A stretch of DNA of 64,000 nucleotides from Bog-375 sp049587755 (GCA_049587755.1 JBAVEN010000079.1:168550-232549); one strand, 5' to 3'; positions 25,669 to 35,110 are shown, counted from the stretch's first letter. A program made the numbers and translations. The notes: generated by a model not told the origin, from the letters alone.

Positions 25669-26901
25669 TTGGCCAAAATCTATCCTTTCCAGGCCCTGCG
25701 GTACACCCCACAGGCCGGCCCCCTCGCCAGCCTGGTGACACAGCCGTACGACAAGATTTCGCCGGCCATGCAGGCGCGCTATCTTGCGCTCAGCCCCTAT
25801 AACCTGGTGCATCTCATCCTGGGCGAGCGCAAGCCCGAAGATAACCAAGCCGGCAACGTCTATACCCGCGCCGCGGCTTACTTAAACGATTGGATCGCGC
25901 GCGGCGTGCTGGCCCGCGATGCCGTGCCCGCCATCTTTCCCTACTTTCAGGACTTCACCGTTCCCGATACCGGCGAGCGCCTGACCCGCAAGGGGTTCAT
26001 CGCGCTTGGCGCGGTGGAAGATTACTCGGCCGGCATCGTGCACCGGCATGAACAGACGCTGGCCGGCCCCAAGAAGGATCGCCTCGAGTTGCTGCGCCAC
26101 ACCCACGCCCACTTCGGCCAGATTTTCATGCTCTATCCCGACCGCGCCGGCGAGATTGACGCCCTCCTCGAGGCAGCCGCCCAGGCTGCGCCTCTGGCCG
26201 AAGTCACCGACGAGTACGGCGTCGGCCATCGCATGTGGCGGATCGACAGCGCGGCCCGCATCCAGGAGTTGATGGCCGATAAGAAGCTGCTCATCGCCGA
26301 CGGCCATCACCGCTACGAAACCGCCCTCGCCTTTCGCAACGAGAACCCGCAACTCGCCGGCGCCGGCCGTGTGATGATGACCTTCGTCAACATGTATTCG
26401 CCGGGGCTGAAGATCTTGGCCACGCACCGGCTGGTGAGCGGCATCGATGCGGCGCAATTGCCCGATGGGTTTCTTGGCCGCGCTGCCGTTGATTTCCGCG
26501 TCGTCGAAATCGGCGCGCCCGGCGAGCTGCAGCGTGCCTGGGAGCGGCCTGCCGGCCCAACCGTCATCGGCGCCGCCATCGGCTCGCGGTTGTTCCTCCT
26601 GCAATCGCTCCACCAGGCCGGCGAGCTCGACGTGCGCGTGTTGCACGAGCGCCTGCTTGCCAAAGCACTCGGCATCGGCGAAGAGGCCGTCCGTGATGAG
26701 AAGCACCTGCGCTACATTCGCGGCCTCGATGCGGCCGTCGCCGAAGCCCGCAGCGGCGCCGCGCAGATCGCATTCCTGCTGCGGCCCACTTCCATCCAGC
26801 AGGTCGCCGATACCAGTTTCTCGGGCGGCGTGATGCCTCAGAAATCCACCGACTTTTATCCCAAGCTGTTGTCGGGTATGACCATCTACAGGATGGAGTA
26901 G
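25669..26901 (+). CDS. DUF1015 family protein
   Basis: 410 residues with a TTG start preceded by CTGGGG. Family-defining stretches are IYPFQALRY at the N-terminus, VTQPYDKIS, SPYNLVHLILGE, HRHEQTLAGPKKDRLELLR, IADGHHRYETAL and the ending FYPKLLSGMTIYRM. DUF1015 proteins are widespread and poorly characterised; the conserved His/Asp/Glu residues suggest catalysis, and a kinase-like role has been proposed for related proteins. It starts 15 bases after the tolC-type gene and may be co-transcribed with it, though no functional link is apparent. Confidence 0.85.
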   Translation: MAKIYPFQALRYTPQAGPLASLVTQPYDKISPAMQARYLALSPYNLVHLILGERKPEDNQAGNVYTRAAAYLNDWIARGVLARDAVPAIFPYFQDFTVPDTGERLTRKGFIALGAVEDYSAGIVHRHEQTLAGPKKDRLELLRHTHAHFGQIFMLYPDRAGEIDALLEAAAQAAPLAEVTDEYGVGHRMWRIDSAARIQELMADKKLLIADGHHRYETALAFRNENPQLAGAGRVMMTFVNMYSPGLKILATHRLVSGIDAAQLPDGFLGRAAVDFRVVEIGAPGELQRAWERPAGPTVIGAAIGSRLFLLQSLHQAGELDVRVLHERLLAKALGIGEEAVRDEKHLRYIRGLDAAVAEARSGAAQIAFLLRPTSIQQVADTSFSGGVMPQKSTDFYPKLLSGMTIYRME

Positions 26902-26909
26902 TCCATGGC

Positions 26910-26945
26910 CCCGGTAGCGCCGGCGGTCTTGCCGCCGGTGTTCTC
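26910..26945 (+). repeat. GCCGGCGGTCTTGCCGCCGGT palindrome
   Basis: CGCCGGCGGTCTTGCCGCCGG repeats the unit at about 23298-23318, with TTC following in both. It lies directly behind the DUF1015 gene and could act as a weak terminator or RNA stabiliser. Confidence 0.55.
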
Positions 26946-27066
26946 CGAACAAACAATCGTGTGCTCGAACCCGGAACCTGCTCCACCGATCTCGACCCGC
27001 CACGCACGAATGCCCGCGCCTCTGTGCGCCGCGGGCGTCCGCTGAAGTGAGCTAATCTACGGGTGA

Positions 27067-27789
27067 ATGAGCGAGCCGTATATTCGCGCGCGCAATTTGG
27101 CCAAGCGATATCGCTCCGGCGAAGGCGCCCTGGTGGTTTTCGAAAGCCTCGACCTCGATGTCGAACGCGGCGAAATGCTCGCCTTGGTCGGCGAATCCGG
27201 GGCGGGGAAGTCAACTCTGCTACATTTGCTCGGCGGTCTGGACAGCCCTTCGGAGGGTACGATACACTACGGGGAGAGGGAGATTTCCGGGCTCACGGAG
27301 GCGGATCGTGCTGATTTTCGCAACCGGGAGATTGGTTTCGTCTGGCAGATTCACTACCTGCTGCCGGAATTCACGGCGCTGGAAAACGTGATGATGCCGT
27401 TGCTGATCCGGGGCGTGGCGCATGCCGCCGCCGCCGCGGAATCTGTGGCGAGGTTGGATGAGGTCGGGCTTCACGCGCGGGCGTCGCATCGTGCGGGAGA
27501 ACTGTCGGGCGGAGAGCAGCAACGGGTGGTGCTGGCTCGGGCCTTGGTCGCCAGACCCTCCGTGCTGCTGGCCGATGAGCCTACGGGCAATCTTGACTTC
27601 CGGACCGGCGAAATGATCTTCGACCTGCTGGCCGGCCTGCACCGTTCGCATCGGTTGACGTCGGTTCTGGTTACCCACAATCTGGCTTTCGCGCGGCGTT
27701 GTGACCGGATCGTCACCCTCGACAAAGGCGGTCTAGTACCGAACGGCGTAAACCCGCCGCATCCGGAAGCCGCGTCGGGTTATCTTTAG
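27067..27789 (+). CDS. lolD: LolD-type ABC transporter ATPase
   Basis: 240 residues. Walker A GESGAGKS (about 41-48), Q-loop GFVWQIHYLLPEFTALENVMMPLLI, signature LSGGEQQR (about 142-149), Walker B VLLADEPTGNLD and switch His in VTHN. The 'EFTALENVMMPLLI' pattern and short length fit LolD, the ATPase that drives release of lipoproteins from the inner membrane. No LolC/E permease is adjacent; the two orphan permeases at 8-13 kb are MacB-like and not obviously its partners. It is 23 bases upstream of clpC. Confidence 0.85.
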   Translation: MSEPYIRARNLAKRYRSGEGALVVFESLDLDVERGEMLALVGESGAGKSTLLHLLGGLDSPSEGTIHYGEREISGLTEADRADFRNREIGFVWQIHYLLPEFTALENVMMPLLIRGVAHAAAAAESVARLDEVGLHARASHRAGELSGGEQQRVVLARALVARPSVLLADEPTGNLDFRTGEMIFDLLAGLHRSHRLTSVLVTHNLAFARRCDRIVTLDKGGLVPNGVNPPHPEAASGYL

Positions 27790-27812
27790 ATTTAGGGGGC
27801 TTCGCAAATCCT

Positions 27813-30290
27813 ATGTTTGAGCGATACACGGAGAAGGCAAGACGGGTGATCTTCTTCGCTCGGTATGAGGCCAGCCAGTTCGGCAGTCCATACATCGAGA
27901 CGGAACACCTCCTGCTGGGCCTGCTGCGCGAGGACAAGGCGTTGGCGAACCGCTTTCTGCGCTCGCACGCCGCAGTGGAGTCGATCCGTAAGCAGATCGA
28001 GGGGCATACTGCGCCCCGCGAGAAGGTTTCCACCTCCGTCGATCTGCCGCTCAGCCACGAATGCAAGCGCGTGCTCGCCTACGGGGCCGAGGAGGCTGAG
28101 CGCCTCAACCACAAACATATCGGCACTGAGCACCTGCTGCTGGGCCTGCTGCGCGAGGAAAAGTGCTTCGCCGCGGAAATTCTACACGAGCGCGGCCTGC
28201 GCCTCACCACCATCCGTGAAGAACTGCAGCGCGCGCAGAGTGAAAAGACTCCCACCCGGCCCAAGGAAAGCTCGCTGCTGTCGGAATTCAGCCGCGACCT
28301 CACCCAGGCCGCGATGGACAACGCGCTCGACCCGCTGATCGGCCGCGATTACGAGCTGGAGCGGGTGGTGCAGATCCTATGCCGCCGCACCAAGAACAAC
28401 CCGGTGCTGATCGGCGAGCCCGGCGTCGGCAAGACCGCCATCGTGGAAGGGCTGGCGCAGCGCATCGCCGAAGGCGACGTCCCCTCCTTCTTGGCCGATA
28501 AGCGGATCCTGGCGCTCGATCTTTCCCTCATCGTTGCCGGCACCAAGTACCGCGGCCAGTTCGAGGAGCGCCTCAAGACCATCATGAAGGAGCTGATGGA
28601 GAACCAGAACGCCATCATCTTCATCGATGAGCTGCACACGCTGGTGGGCGCGGGCTCGGCCGAAGGCTCCCTGGACGCGGCCAATATCCTCAAGCCGGCG
28701 CTGTCGCGCGGCGAGATTCAGTGCATCGGCGCCACCACCCCGGCCGAATTCCGCAAGTCCATTGAAAAGGACCGGTCGCTCGAGCGGCGCTTCCAGGCGG
28801 TTAAGGTTCCGCCGCCCACCGAAGCCGACGCGGTCAAGATTCTGTTCGGCATCAAGGACCGCTACGAAAAATTCCACGCCGTCGCTTATACCGACGACGC
28901 TGTCGAAACCGCTGTCTACACTTCCAGCCGCTACATCCCCGACCGTTACCTGCCCGACAAGGCCATCGACCTGATCGACGAGGCCGGCGCCCGCGTCAAG
29001 CTGCGCCAGACCACTCTCCCCGCCGAGTTGGCCGACATCCAGAAGCGCATCAAGTTCATCGTTCATCGGATGGAGAACGCCATCGCCAATCACGAATTTG
29101 AGAAGGCGCGCTTCTATTCCGACGAGGAACGCAAGGAGCGCGAGAACATGCGGCAGCTCCGCGAGAAGTATAACCTCGACGATTCCTCCACCGGCTGCGT
29201 CACCAAGGATGATATCGAAGACGTGGTGGCGCGCTGGACCGGCGTCCCCATGACCTCCATTAAGGAGGAAGAGATCACCAAGCTGCTGCGCATCGAGGAG
29301 GAGCTGCACAAGCGCATCATCAGCCAGGAAAAAGCCATCTCCGCGCTCGCCCGCGCCATCCGCCGCTCGCGCGCGGGCTTGAAAGCCAGCAACCGCCCCG
29401 CCGGCTCGTTCCTGTTTCTCGGCCCCACCGGCGTCGGCAAGACCGAAGTGGCCCGCGCTCTCGCCGCGTTCCTTTTCGGCAGCGAAAAAAGCCTGGTGCG
29501 CTTCGACATGTCCGAGTACATGGAGAAGCATTCGGTTTCCAAGCTGATCGGCTCGCCCCCCGGATACGTCGGCTACGAAGAAGGCGGCCAGCTCACCGAG
29601 CGCGTGAAGCGCAATCCGTACTCCATCATCCTGCTCGATGAAATCGAGAAGGCGCATCCGGACCTTTACAACATCCTGCTGCAAGTGTTCGAAGACGGCC
29701 AGTTGACCGACGGTCTCGGCAACCAGGTGGATTTCAAGAACACGATCATCATCATGACTTCCAACCTGGGCGCCCGCTTCCTCGAAAAGCGCGGCAACTT
29801 GGGCTTTTCTGCGCCTACCGGCGAAGGCATGCCGTCGAAAGTCGAGGACATGGTGCGCGGCGAGGTGAAGAAAGCGTTCAACCCCGAGTTTCTGAACCGC
29901 CTGGACGAAGTGATTCTGTTCAGCTCGCTCACTGACGACGACCTGATCCAGATCATCGGCCTGATGGTCGACCAGGTGAACCAGAACCTGGTGTCCAAGC
30001 AGGTGAAGATCCGCCTGGTGCCGGAAGCGGCCCGCTATATCCTCGAGAAGACCTGCGGTGACCGCAGCTATGGCGCCCGCCCGCTGCGCCGCGCACTGCA
30101 GAAATACATCGAAGATCCGCTTTCGGAATCGCTGATTCAGGGCACCCTGCCGCGGCCTTCCGAGCTCGAAGTCTACCTTGCCGATACCGGCATCTTCTAC
30201 CGCGTGGTGAACGCCGAAGGCGAAGCCGCCGTCACCGCCGGTGCTGCTCCCGCCGAGCCCGCGCCAGGCACGCTGCTCTACACGTTCTAA
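27813..30290 (+). CDS. clpC: ATP-dependent Clp protease ATPase subunit ClpC
   Basis: 825 residues. Two Clp-N repeats (about 2-60 and 75-140), first AAA+ module with Walker A GEPGVGKT (201-208), a short UvrB/M-type middle segment (about 410-450) as in ClpC rather than ClpB, and second AAA+ module with GPTGVGKT (537-544), ending with a ClpB_D2 domain. A hexameric unfoldase that feeds ClpP. The middle domain is that of the ClpC adaptor-dependent class. The last 30 residues (Ala/Glu/Pro-rich) are extra. No ctsR or mcsB genes are next to it, unlike in Firmicutes. Confidence 0.93.
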   Translation: MFERYTEKARRVIFFARYEASQFGSPYIETEHLLLGLLREDKALANRFLRSHAAVESIRKQIEGHTAPREKVSTSVDLPLSHECKRVLAYGAEEAERLNHKHIGTEHLLLGLLREEKCFAAEILHERGLRLTTIREELQRAQSEKTPTRPKESSLLSEFSRDLTQAAMDNALDPLIGRDYELERVVQILCRRTKNNPVLIGEPGVGKTAIVEGLAQRIAEGDVPSFLADKRILALDLSLIVAGTKYRGQFEERLKTIMKELMENQNAIIFIDELHTLVGAGSAEGSLDAANILKPALSRGEIQCIGATTPAEFRKSIEKDRSLERRFQAVKVPPPTEADAVKILFGIKDRYEKFHAVAYTDDAVETAVYTSSRYIPDRYLPDKAIDLIDEAGARVKLRQTTLPAELADIQKRIKFIVHRMENAIANHEFEKARFYSDEERKERENMRQLREKYNLDDSSTGCVTKDDIEDVVARWTGVPMTSIKEEEITKLLRIEEELHKRIISQEKAISALARAIRRSRAGLKASNRPAGSFLFLGPTGVGKTEVARALAAFLFGSEKSLVRFDMSEYMEKHSVSKLIGSPPGYVGYEEGGQLTERVKRNPYSIILLDEIEKAHPDLYNILLQVFEDGQLTDGLGNQVDFKNTIIIMTSNLGARFLEKRGNLGFSAPTGEGMPSKVEDMVRGEVKKAFNPEFLNRLDEVILFSSLTDDDLIQIIGLMVDQVNQNLVSKQVKIRLVPEAARYILEKTCGDRSYGARPLRRALQKYIEDPLSESLIQGTLPRPSELEVYLADTGIFYRVVNAEGEAAVTAGAAPAEPAPGTLLYTF

Positions 30291-30373
30291 GGGCGGGGCC
30301 TGTGCCGACATCTTGAGGAGAGCAGGAGTGCGGCCCGGCGATCTATAAGAAGACTCTTCCGTTGAGGGCACCC

Positions 30374-31090
30374 ATGAATGGCGCAGCCGCGATCCTCCAA
30401 GCCGCCGGAGATGGAGATGTGGCCGTCGTCAGACGTCTCCTGAGCGACGATCCTCGTCTTGTACGTGCCTCCGACGACCACCTGAAAACACCGCTCCATT
30501 GGGCCGCCGAACACGATCGCCAGGACGTCGCCGAAACGCTGTTACAGGCGGGCGCCGACCTGGAAGCGACGACATCCTGGGGCGCCACGCCGCTCGACTG
30601 GGCGGCGACCATGGGCAGCACCAAGGTTGCGGATCTGCTCCTGGCGCGTGGTGCGAAAGGGATGGACTTCGTGGCGGCAGCGAGTCTCGGAAAGCTGGAT
30701 TTGGTTCGCGAGTTTCTCGATTCAGGCGCTCCCCTCGCGTCCCTCGCCAGGCGGGGTGTTCCGACGGAGCCCGACGATCACTGGGTTGCCGACTCTGCCC
30801 TTATGAAGGGCGACGTGATTTCACACGCGTTCTATGCCGCCTGCCGAAATGGCCACACGGCGGTTGCGGCGTTGCTGCTCGAGCGCGCGGCCATCGTCAA
30901 TGCAAAAGGGGTCTTCGGTGGGACGGGCCTGCACTGGGCGGCGATCAACGGTCATACAGATACAGTCGCGTTTCTCGTGGCCCACGGTGCCGACCTGACC
31001 ATCCGGGATGCCAAGTTCGATTCGACCCCGGAAGGGTGGGCGGCCGAGGGACAGCACGACGAGATTCGCGAGCTGCTCCATCGCTCGTGA
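30374..31090 (+). CDS. Ankyrin-repeat protein
   Basis: 238 residues from the ATG at 30374 (GAGG six bases upstream). Ankyrin repeats of about 33 residues: KTPLHWAAEHDRQDVAETLLQAGADLE, ATPLDWAATMGSTKVADLLLARGA, a degenerate central one (AAASLGKLDLVREFLDSGA), then HAFYAACRNGHTAVAALLLERAA and TGLHWAAINGHTDTVAFLVAHGADL. A protein-protein interaction scaffold, probably cytosolic (no signal). Partner unknown. It starts 83 bases after clpC and is likely an independent or loosely linked unit. Confidence 0.85.
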   Translation: MNGAAAILQAAGDGDVAVVRRLLSDDPRLVRASDDHLKTPLHWAAEHDRQDVAETLLQAGADLEATTSWGATPLDWAATMGSTKVADLLLARGAKGMDFVAAASLGKLDLVREFLDSGAPLASLARRGVPTEPDDHWVADSALMKGDVISHAFYAACRNGHTAVAALLLERAAIVNAKGVFGGTGLHWAAINGHTDTVAFLVAHGADLTIRDAKFDSTPEGWAAEGQHDEIRELLHRS

Positions 31091-31409
31091 GTCGCGCGCG
31101 CTCGCTGGATCATCGCTTCTTCTCCGCGGCATTGGCTTCTCGCAACCTGGAATGCAGCGCCGAGGCACTAGCCCCGAGACAATTCTCCGCGCCTCCCTTG
31201 GTGTCACGTCCCACAAGTTCGCAACACGATTCAGGAGTCTTGTATCGGGGCACGGCTTGAGCCGAGCCGGCGGGGGAACTGCAGAATATGGCCTTCAGGC
31301 CCTCCGCTGGAGCGATAACTCTATCGAGTCCGCGCGGTAGGGAAAGCCGGGATGAATCTCGGCTCGGCAGGCTGAACAGCCCGCGCCACGACTTGGAGCG
31401 CGAATCTAG
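31091..31409. other. Intergenic stretch with repeat and terminator elements
   Basis: No gene. It holds a diverged relative of the CACGGCTTCAGCCGTG unit near 31251 and a minus-strand terminator-type repeat at 31342-31390 behind the prepilin peptidase gene. Confidence 0.6.
31342..31390 (-). terminator. Terminator-bearing repeat (GAGCCGAGA type), reversed copy
   Basis: Read on the minus strand: CGTGGCGCGGGCTGTTCAGCC, TGCC, then GAGCCGAGATTCATCCCGGCTTTCC. It matches units at 39078-39130 and 46030-46081. It lies 20 bases after the prepilin peptidase stop. Confidence 0.65.
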
Positions 31410-32231
31410 CTACTGAACCACTCCCCACCCGAAAAGCTGTTTGCCGAACACGACGACGATTAGCGCGGCGCCGCTCAGAAAGGTGCCGAATGGCAATTCG
31501 TAGGTGGATGGGTCCTTGCCCGTCGCTTTGATGTATCCGTAGCCCAGCACCGAGCCGGCGATGGAGCCGACAATCAGCGCCGCGAGGCCAGCTTCGAGGC
31601 CGAGATAGCAGCCCATCAGGGCGACCATTTTGACATCGCCCAGGCCCAGCCCTTCGCGATGCCTGGCCTTCGAATACAGCCAGCCTGCGGACCAGAGCAC
31701 ACCCGCCGGCAGGCCGGCCGCCACCAACGCCGCCAGCAGATTTGCGATCCACCCTTGCGAGTCCAGGCCAACGATCCACAGCACGGCGTGCGCCGTGATG
31801 TCCGTGGTCGGCGCGAAGAGCGCGAATACCACCCCCACCCCCGTGCCCCACACGGTGAATTCGTCCGGCAGAATGTGCTGCTCCAGGTCAGTGAAGAAAA
31901 GCGCCACCAGCATGGCGCCGAAGACGCACATTTTGACTGCGAACGGCGTCAGCCCGTAGAGGTGCACCAGCCAAAAGAACAGGCCGCCGGTGAGCAACTC
32001 GACCAGCGGGTAGCGCACCGAGATGCGCTCCCGGCAGTGGCGGCACCGCCCGCCGAGGATGGCGAAGCTCGCCAGCGGCACGTTATCGTACCAGGCGATA
32101 GGCGCCTTGCAGGCGGGACAATGCGAGCGCGGACGCACCACCGAAAGATCGCGAGGCCAGCGGTAAATGCACACGTTCAGGAAACTGCCGATGAGCAGGC
32201 CGAATAGCAGTGCAAACCAGGCTTCGATCAT
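31410..32231 (-). CDS. pilD: Prepilin leader peptidase / N-methyltransferase
   Basis: 273 residues, all helical membrane segments. The N-terminal loop carries the zinc-type motif CPACKAPIAWYDNVP...CRHC (about 38-67). The catalytic aspartates of the A24 peptidase are in FTDLEQHILPDEF and GLGLGDVKMVAL. It cleaves and N-methylates type IV pilin or type II secretion pseudopilins at the inner membrane. The ATG overlaps the stop of the upstream glycosyltransferase gene (ATGA). No pilin genes are in the window. Confidence 0.93.
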   Translation of the reverse strand: MIEAWFALLFGLLIGSFLNVCIYRWPRDLSVVRPRSHCPACKAPIAWYDNVPLASFAILGGRCRHCRERISVRYPLVELLTGGLFFWLVHLYGLTPFAVKMCVFGAMLVALFFTDLEQHILPDEFTVWGTGVGVVFALFAPTTDITAHAVLWIVGLDSQGWIANLLAALVAAGLPAGVLWSAGWLYSKARHREGLGLGDVKMVALMGCYLGLEAGLAALIVGSIAGSVLGYGYIKATGKDPSTYELPFGTFLSGAALIVVVFGKQLFGWGVVQ

Positions 32232-33109
32232 GAGAGCACCTTGTGGTAGACCTCCATGGTGCGGCGCACCATGTGGTCCACGGTGAAGTTTTCGATCACC
32301 GCCTGCCGCGCGGCACGGCCCAGCCGGCGGCCGAACGCAGGGTCCGCCGCCAGTTCGGCAAGCGCCGCAGCCACCAGCGGAGGTTCGTTTTTCACCAGCA
32401 GCCCGGTTTCGCGATCGCGGATCACTTCGGGCAACCCGCCTACGCGGCTGGCAATCACCGGCACGGCCGCCGACATCGCCAGCAGCGCCGCGGAGCCCAA
32501 CCCTTCCGCGTGGGTGAGATAAACCAAAGCGGCGGCTTGATGCAGGTCGCGCTCCAGGTCCTTGCTGAGGTGCAGCTCCACGCCTGCCAGCCGCGCCGCT
32601 TCCATTGCCAGCGGCGCACCCTTCTGAGGATCGTCGAAATTGTCCAGCGCCAGCACGCGGTCGCCTGCTGTCACCTCCAGCACGGGAACGCCGTCGTAGA
32701 CCACGCTAATCTTTTCCTCCGCGATGCCGCACACCATGAGCTGCCGCTTGACGAACTCGGAGACCGCCAGGTAGTGCCGCGGACGCTCGTATTTCCACCC
32801 CACGCTCACCTCGAAGGCGACCCGCCGCGCCACCACCAGCGGCGCGCCTTGCACGATGGCGGCGAACGTGTGGGCCCGTGCGTCGTGGGCGTGCACCAGG
32901 TCGTGGCGCCGAGCCTGTATTGCGGCCCGCGCCAGGCCGAGCGGCTCCACGCGCCAGCCGCGTTCGCGTGCCGCGCCCGCAAGCGGCGAATCCGCCTGCG
33001 CCAGCAGCGTCGATTCCACTCCCGCCGCGGCCAAGCCTTCGATCAGCCGCAACACTTGCCATTGGCCGCCGCGCATCTCGCGCCCGCCGTCCATATGCAG
33101 GATGCGCAT
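32228..33109 (-). CDS. Glycosyltransferase family 4-like
   Basis: 293 residues from the ATG at 33109 (MRILHMDGGREMRGGQWQVL); upstream in-frame sequence belongs to the previous gene. GT-B fold: N-terminal GGQWQVLRLIEGLAAAGVES, then C-terminal donor-binding ALVYLTHAEGLGSAALLAMSAAVPVIASRVGGLPEVI with the conserved E-x7-E type region. Typical of sugar transfer to LPS core or cell-wall lipids. The start codon overlaps the stop of the preceding GT2 gene by one base. It is co-transcribed with the GT2 and pilD genes; substrate unknown. Confidence 0.85.
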   Translation of the reverse strand: MRILHMDGGREMRGGQWQVLRLIEGLAAAGVESTLLAQADSPLAGAARERGWRVEPLGLARAAIQARRHDLVHAHDARAHTFAAIVQGAPLVVARRVAFEVSVGWKYERPRHYLAVSEFVKRQLMVCGIAEEKISVVYDGVPVLEVTAGDRVLALDNFDDPQKGAPLAMEAARLAGVELHLSKDLERDLHQAAALVYLTHAEGLGSAALLAMSAAVPVIASRVGGLPEVIRDRETGLLVKNEPPLVAAALAELAADPAFGRRLGRAARQAVIENFTVDHMVRRTMEVYHKVLS

Positions 33110-33846
33110 CAGCTCATGTTTCTCGCTTTCGTGAATTTGAGAAACGTGTAGAACGCCGCCATGTAGGAAATCGTCAGCCCCTCCGGGCCATCTAAAAAAC
33201 CGCCGTTCAGAAAATAACTTTTCACGAATGCCCACACCGGCGAAAACAACACGCGGTAGAGCGGCACCTTGATCCGCCGCGATGCCAGTTCCTGCGCCGC
33301 CAGCGTCGTATAGCGCTCCATCGTCTTAATATGCTCGGAGAGCGATTCGCAGGTGAAGTGCAGCAGGTTGCTCTGCAAGTGCCCCACGCGGCCTGAGACC
33401 GCCACGCTTTCGTGGACGAAGTCGCCCACCCACTTGGCCTGCCGCCGGTCGTAAAGCCGCAGCTTGCGGTCCGGATACCAGCCGGAATGCAGAATCCAGC
33501 GGCCCATGTAGCGCGCCAGCCGCGGCATGGTATAGCCGTCGTAGCGGGGTCCGGATTTCTTCACGTTCCAGATTTCGGCTTCCAGCGCTTCGCTCAGGGT
33601 TTCGTCGGCGTCCAGCGAAAGGATCCAGTCGTGGCTGGCTTGCTCGGCCGCCCAGTTTTTCTGCCCGGCGTAGCCGCGCCAGTTGGCCTCGATGACGCGT
33701 GCGCCCAGTTTTTCCGCCAGCTCCGTGGTGCGGTCCGTCGAGCCGCTATCCACAATCAGGATTTCGTCGCAGCAGCGCAGGCCTTCGATGGCGCGCGTAA
33801 TGTTGCGCTCCTCGTTGAAGGTGATGATGGTCGCGGTGATTTTCAT
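33109..33846 (-). CDS. Glycosyltransferase family 2 (WaaE/KdtX-like)
   Basis: 245 residues from the ATG at 33846 (MKITATIITFNEERNI). GT-A fold: ITFNEERNITRAIEGL, DEILIVDSGSTDRT (first acidic site), WILSLDADETLS (DxD-type). GYTMPRLARYMGRWILHSGWYPDRKLRLYDR and FVHESVAV are typical of the WaaE/KdtX group of lipopolysaccharide core glucosyltransferases. A C-terminal hydrophobic stretch (FSPVWAFVKSYFLNGGFLDG) suggests membrane association. It starts 7 bases after the M50 protease gene. No other LPS core gene is nearby except the GT4 downstream. Confidence 0.86.
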   Translation of the reverse strand: MKITATIITFNEERNITRAIEGLRCCDEILIVDSGSTDRTTELAEKLGARVIEANWRGYAGQKNWAAEQASHDWILSLDADETLSEALEAEIWNVKKSGPRYDGYTMPRLARYMGRWILHSGWYPDRKLRLYDRRQAKWVGDFVHESVAVSGRVGHLQSNLLHFTCESLSEHIKTMERYTTLAAQELASRRIKVPLYRVLFSPVWAFVKSYFLNGGFLDGPEGLTISYMAAFYTFLKFTKARNMS

Positions 33847-33853
33847 CGCCGCT

Positions 33854-34819
33854 CTAGAGGCCACCGCTAACGGCGGGCACAAACGTGAAACAGAGCAGAA
33901 AAACCACCAGCGCCAGCAGCGCCAGTTTGCGCCGCCCGCGATCCAGCTCCCTGCTGTCGTAGACCATGGGGTGCCGGCGTCCGAAAATCAGCAGCGCCAG
34001 GCCCCAGAGCAGCCAGCCCAACCAGAACTTGCCCAGCGGCAGCAGCAGCAGGCTCAGCACTACCGAGATGGCGCCGTGGCGCCGCGGAAACCACGAATAC
34101 ACGATGTGGCCGCCATCCAGTTGCCCGATCGGCAGCAGGTTCAAGGCCGTGGCCAGCATCCCTACCCAGGCCGCGCGCGCTGCCGGATGCAGATAAATGT
34201 CGCTCGCCGCGACGCCTGGAAAAATCAGTTTGCCGAGCAGCCACTCCAGGCCCGGAATGCCGAATTGCAGGCTGCCCTGATTCGCGATCCCCGGAATCAC
34301 TTTCGAAAACGCCAGGCCGATGGAAAGCGCCGGCAGCAGAAAGACAAAGCCCGCCAGCGGTCCGGCGATGCCGATATCGAATAACGCCCGCTTCGAGCAG
34401 ATCGGCGACCGTACGTGTATGAAGGCGCCGAACGTTCCCAGCAACGGCGACGGCAGAAAGTAAGGCAGGCTGGCATTCACTCCGTGCCGCATCGCGGCCA
34501 GGTAATGGCCCAGTTCGTGCGCCATCAGGATGGCCAGCAGGGTGAGCGAAAACGGCAGCCCCGCCAGCAGCGCCGCGGGGTGATGCCATAGCTCCGCGTA
34601 CATCGAAAAGCTCTGGTCGAGATCGAAGGGGAGATTGCGGTCGAAGAAAACCTGCATCGAGGCCCCGACGGTAGTGGTCGAAGCCAGCGTGGCCGCAAAC
34701 AGCAGGGCGTTCACCCAGTAACGGTCGCGGAAGCGGGCCTGCGGAAGACCGGGCGCCTCCGCCGCGCCGCTCTCGGCGTAGAGCGGGTACGATGCGGGCG
34801 GGAAATCCTGGGACGACAC
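33854..34819 (-). CDS. M50 family site-2-type membrane metalloprotease
   Basis: 321 residues with a GTG start. Zinc motif AHELGHYLAAMRHG (HExxH) near residue 105 and the second motif LNLLPIGQLDGGH near 242 are both present. Seven or so membrane helices surround them. Intramembrane cleavage of substrates is inferred; PDZ domains are absent, as in rhomboid-like small S2P relatives of Acidobacteria and plants (EGY-like). It starts 21 bases after the HU gene and precedes two glycosyltransferase genes, so the transcript may run from HU to pilD. Confidence 0.88.
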   Translation of the reverse strand: MSSQDFPPASYPLYAESGAAEAPGLPQARFRDRYWVNALLFAATLASTTTVGASMQVFFDRNLPFDLDQSFSMYAELWHHPAALLAGLPFSLTLLAILMAHELGHYLAAMRHGVNASLPYFLPSPLLGTFGAFIHVRSPICSKRALFDIGIAGPLAGFVFLLPALSIGLAFSKVIPGIANQGSLQFGIPGLEWLLGKLIFPGVAASDIYLHPAARAAWVGMLATALNLLPIGQLDGGHIVYSWFPRRHGAISVVLSLLLLPLGKFWLGWLLWGLALLIFGRRHPMVYDSRELDRGRRKLALLALVVFLLCFTFVPAVSGGL

Positions 34820-34840
34820 AATGAAACGCGCGGCAGCGGC

Positions 34841-35110
34841 TTACTGCAGCGTCTGCAACTCCTTGCCGGGCTTGAAGCGCACCGCCTTGCCCGGCGGTAT
34901 GGAAACCTCCGCGCCGGTGCGAGGGTTCCGCCCAATGCCCGTCTTCCGAGGCTTCACGTTGAACACGCCGAAGCCGCGCAGCTCGATGCGGTCGCCCTGT
35001 TCGAGCGCCTTCTTCATGGTTTCAAACACGGTCTCGACGGCCATTTCGGCTTTCGTCTTGGTGATGCCGGTGCGGTTCACAACTTCGTTGATAATATCCA
35101 GCTTGATCAA
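34841..35110 (-). CDS. HU/IHF-type DNA-binding protein
   Basis: 89 residues with a TTG start and a very strong ribosome site (AGAGGAGG, 9 bases upstream). The classic HU fold: LDIINEVVNRTGITKTKAEMAVE, GDRIELRGFGVFNVKPRKTG, and the DNA-minor-groove arm GRNPRTGAEVSIPPGKAVRFKPGKEL. A small dimeric nucleoid protein. IHF-alpha-like features are not decisive. It is transcribed from the promoter at 35163-35192 and is first in a series with the M50 gene. Confidence 0.93.
   Translation of the reverse strand: MIKLDIINEVVNRTGITKTKAEMAVETVFETMKKALEQGDRIELRGFGVFNVKPRKTGIGRNPRTGAEVSIPPGKAVRFKPGKELQTLQ

Noticed and set aside
28377..30371. 664-codon open frame on the - strand
   Set aside because: Lies fully opposite clpC and has composition of an antisense shadow.
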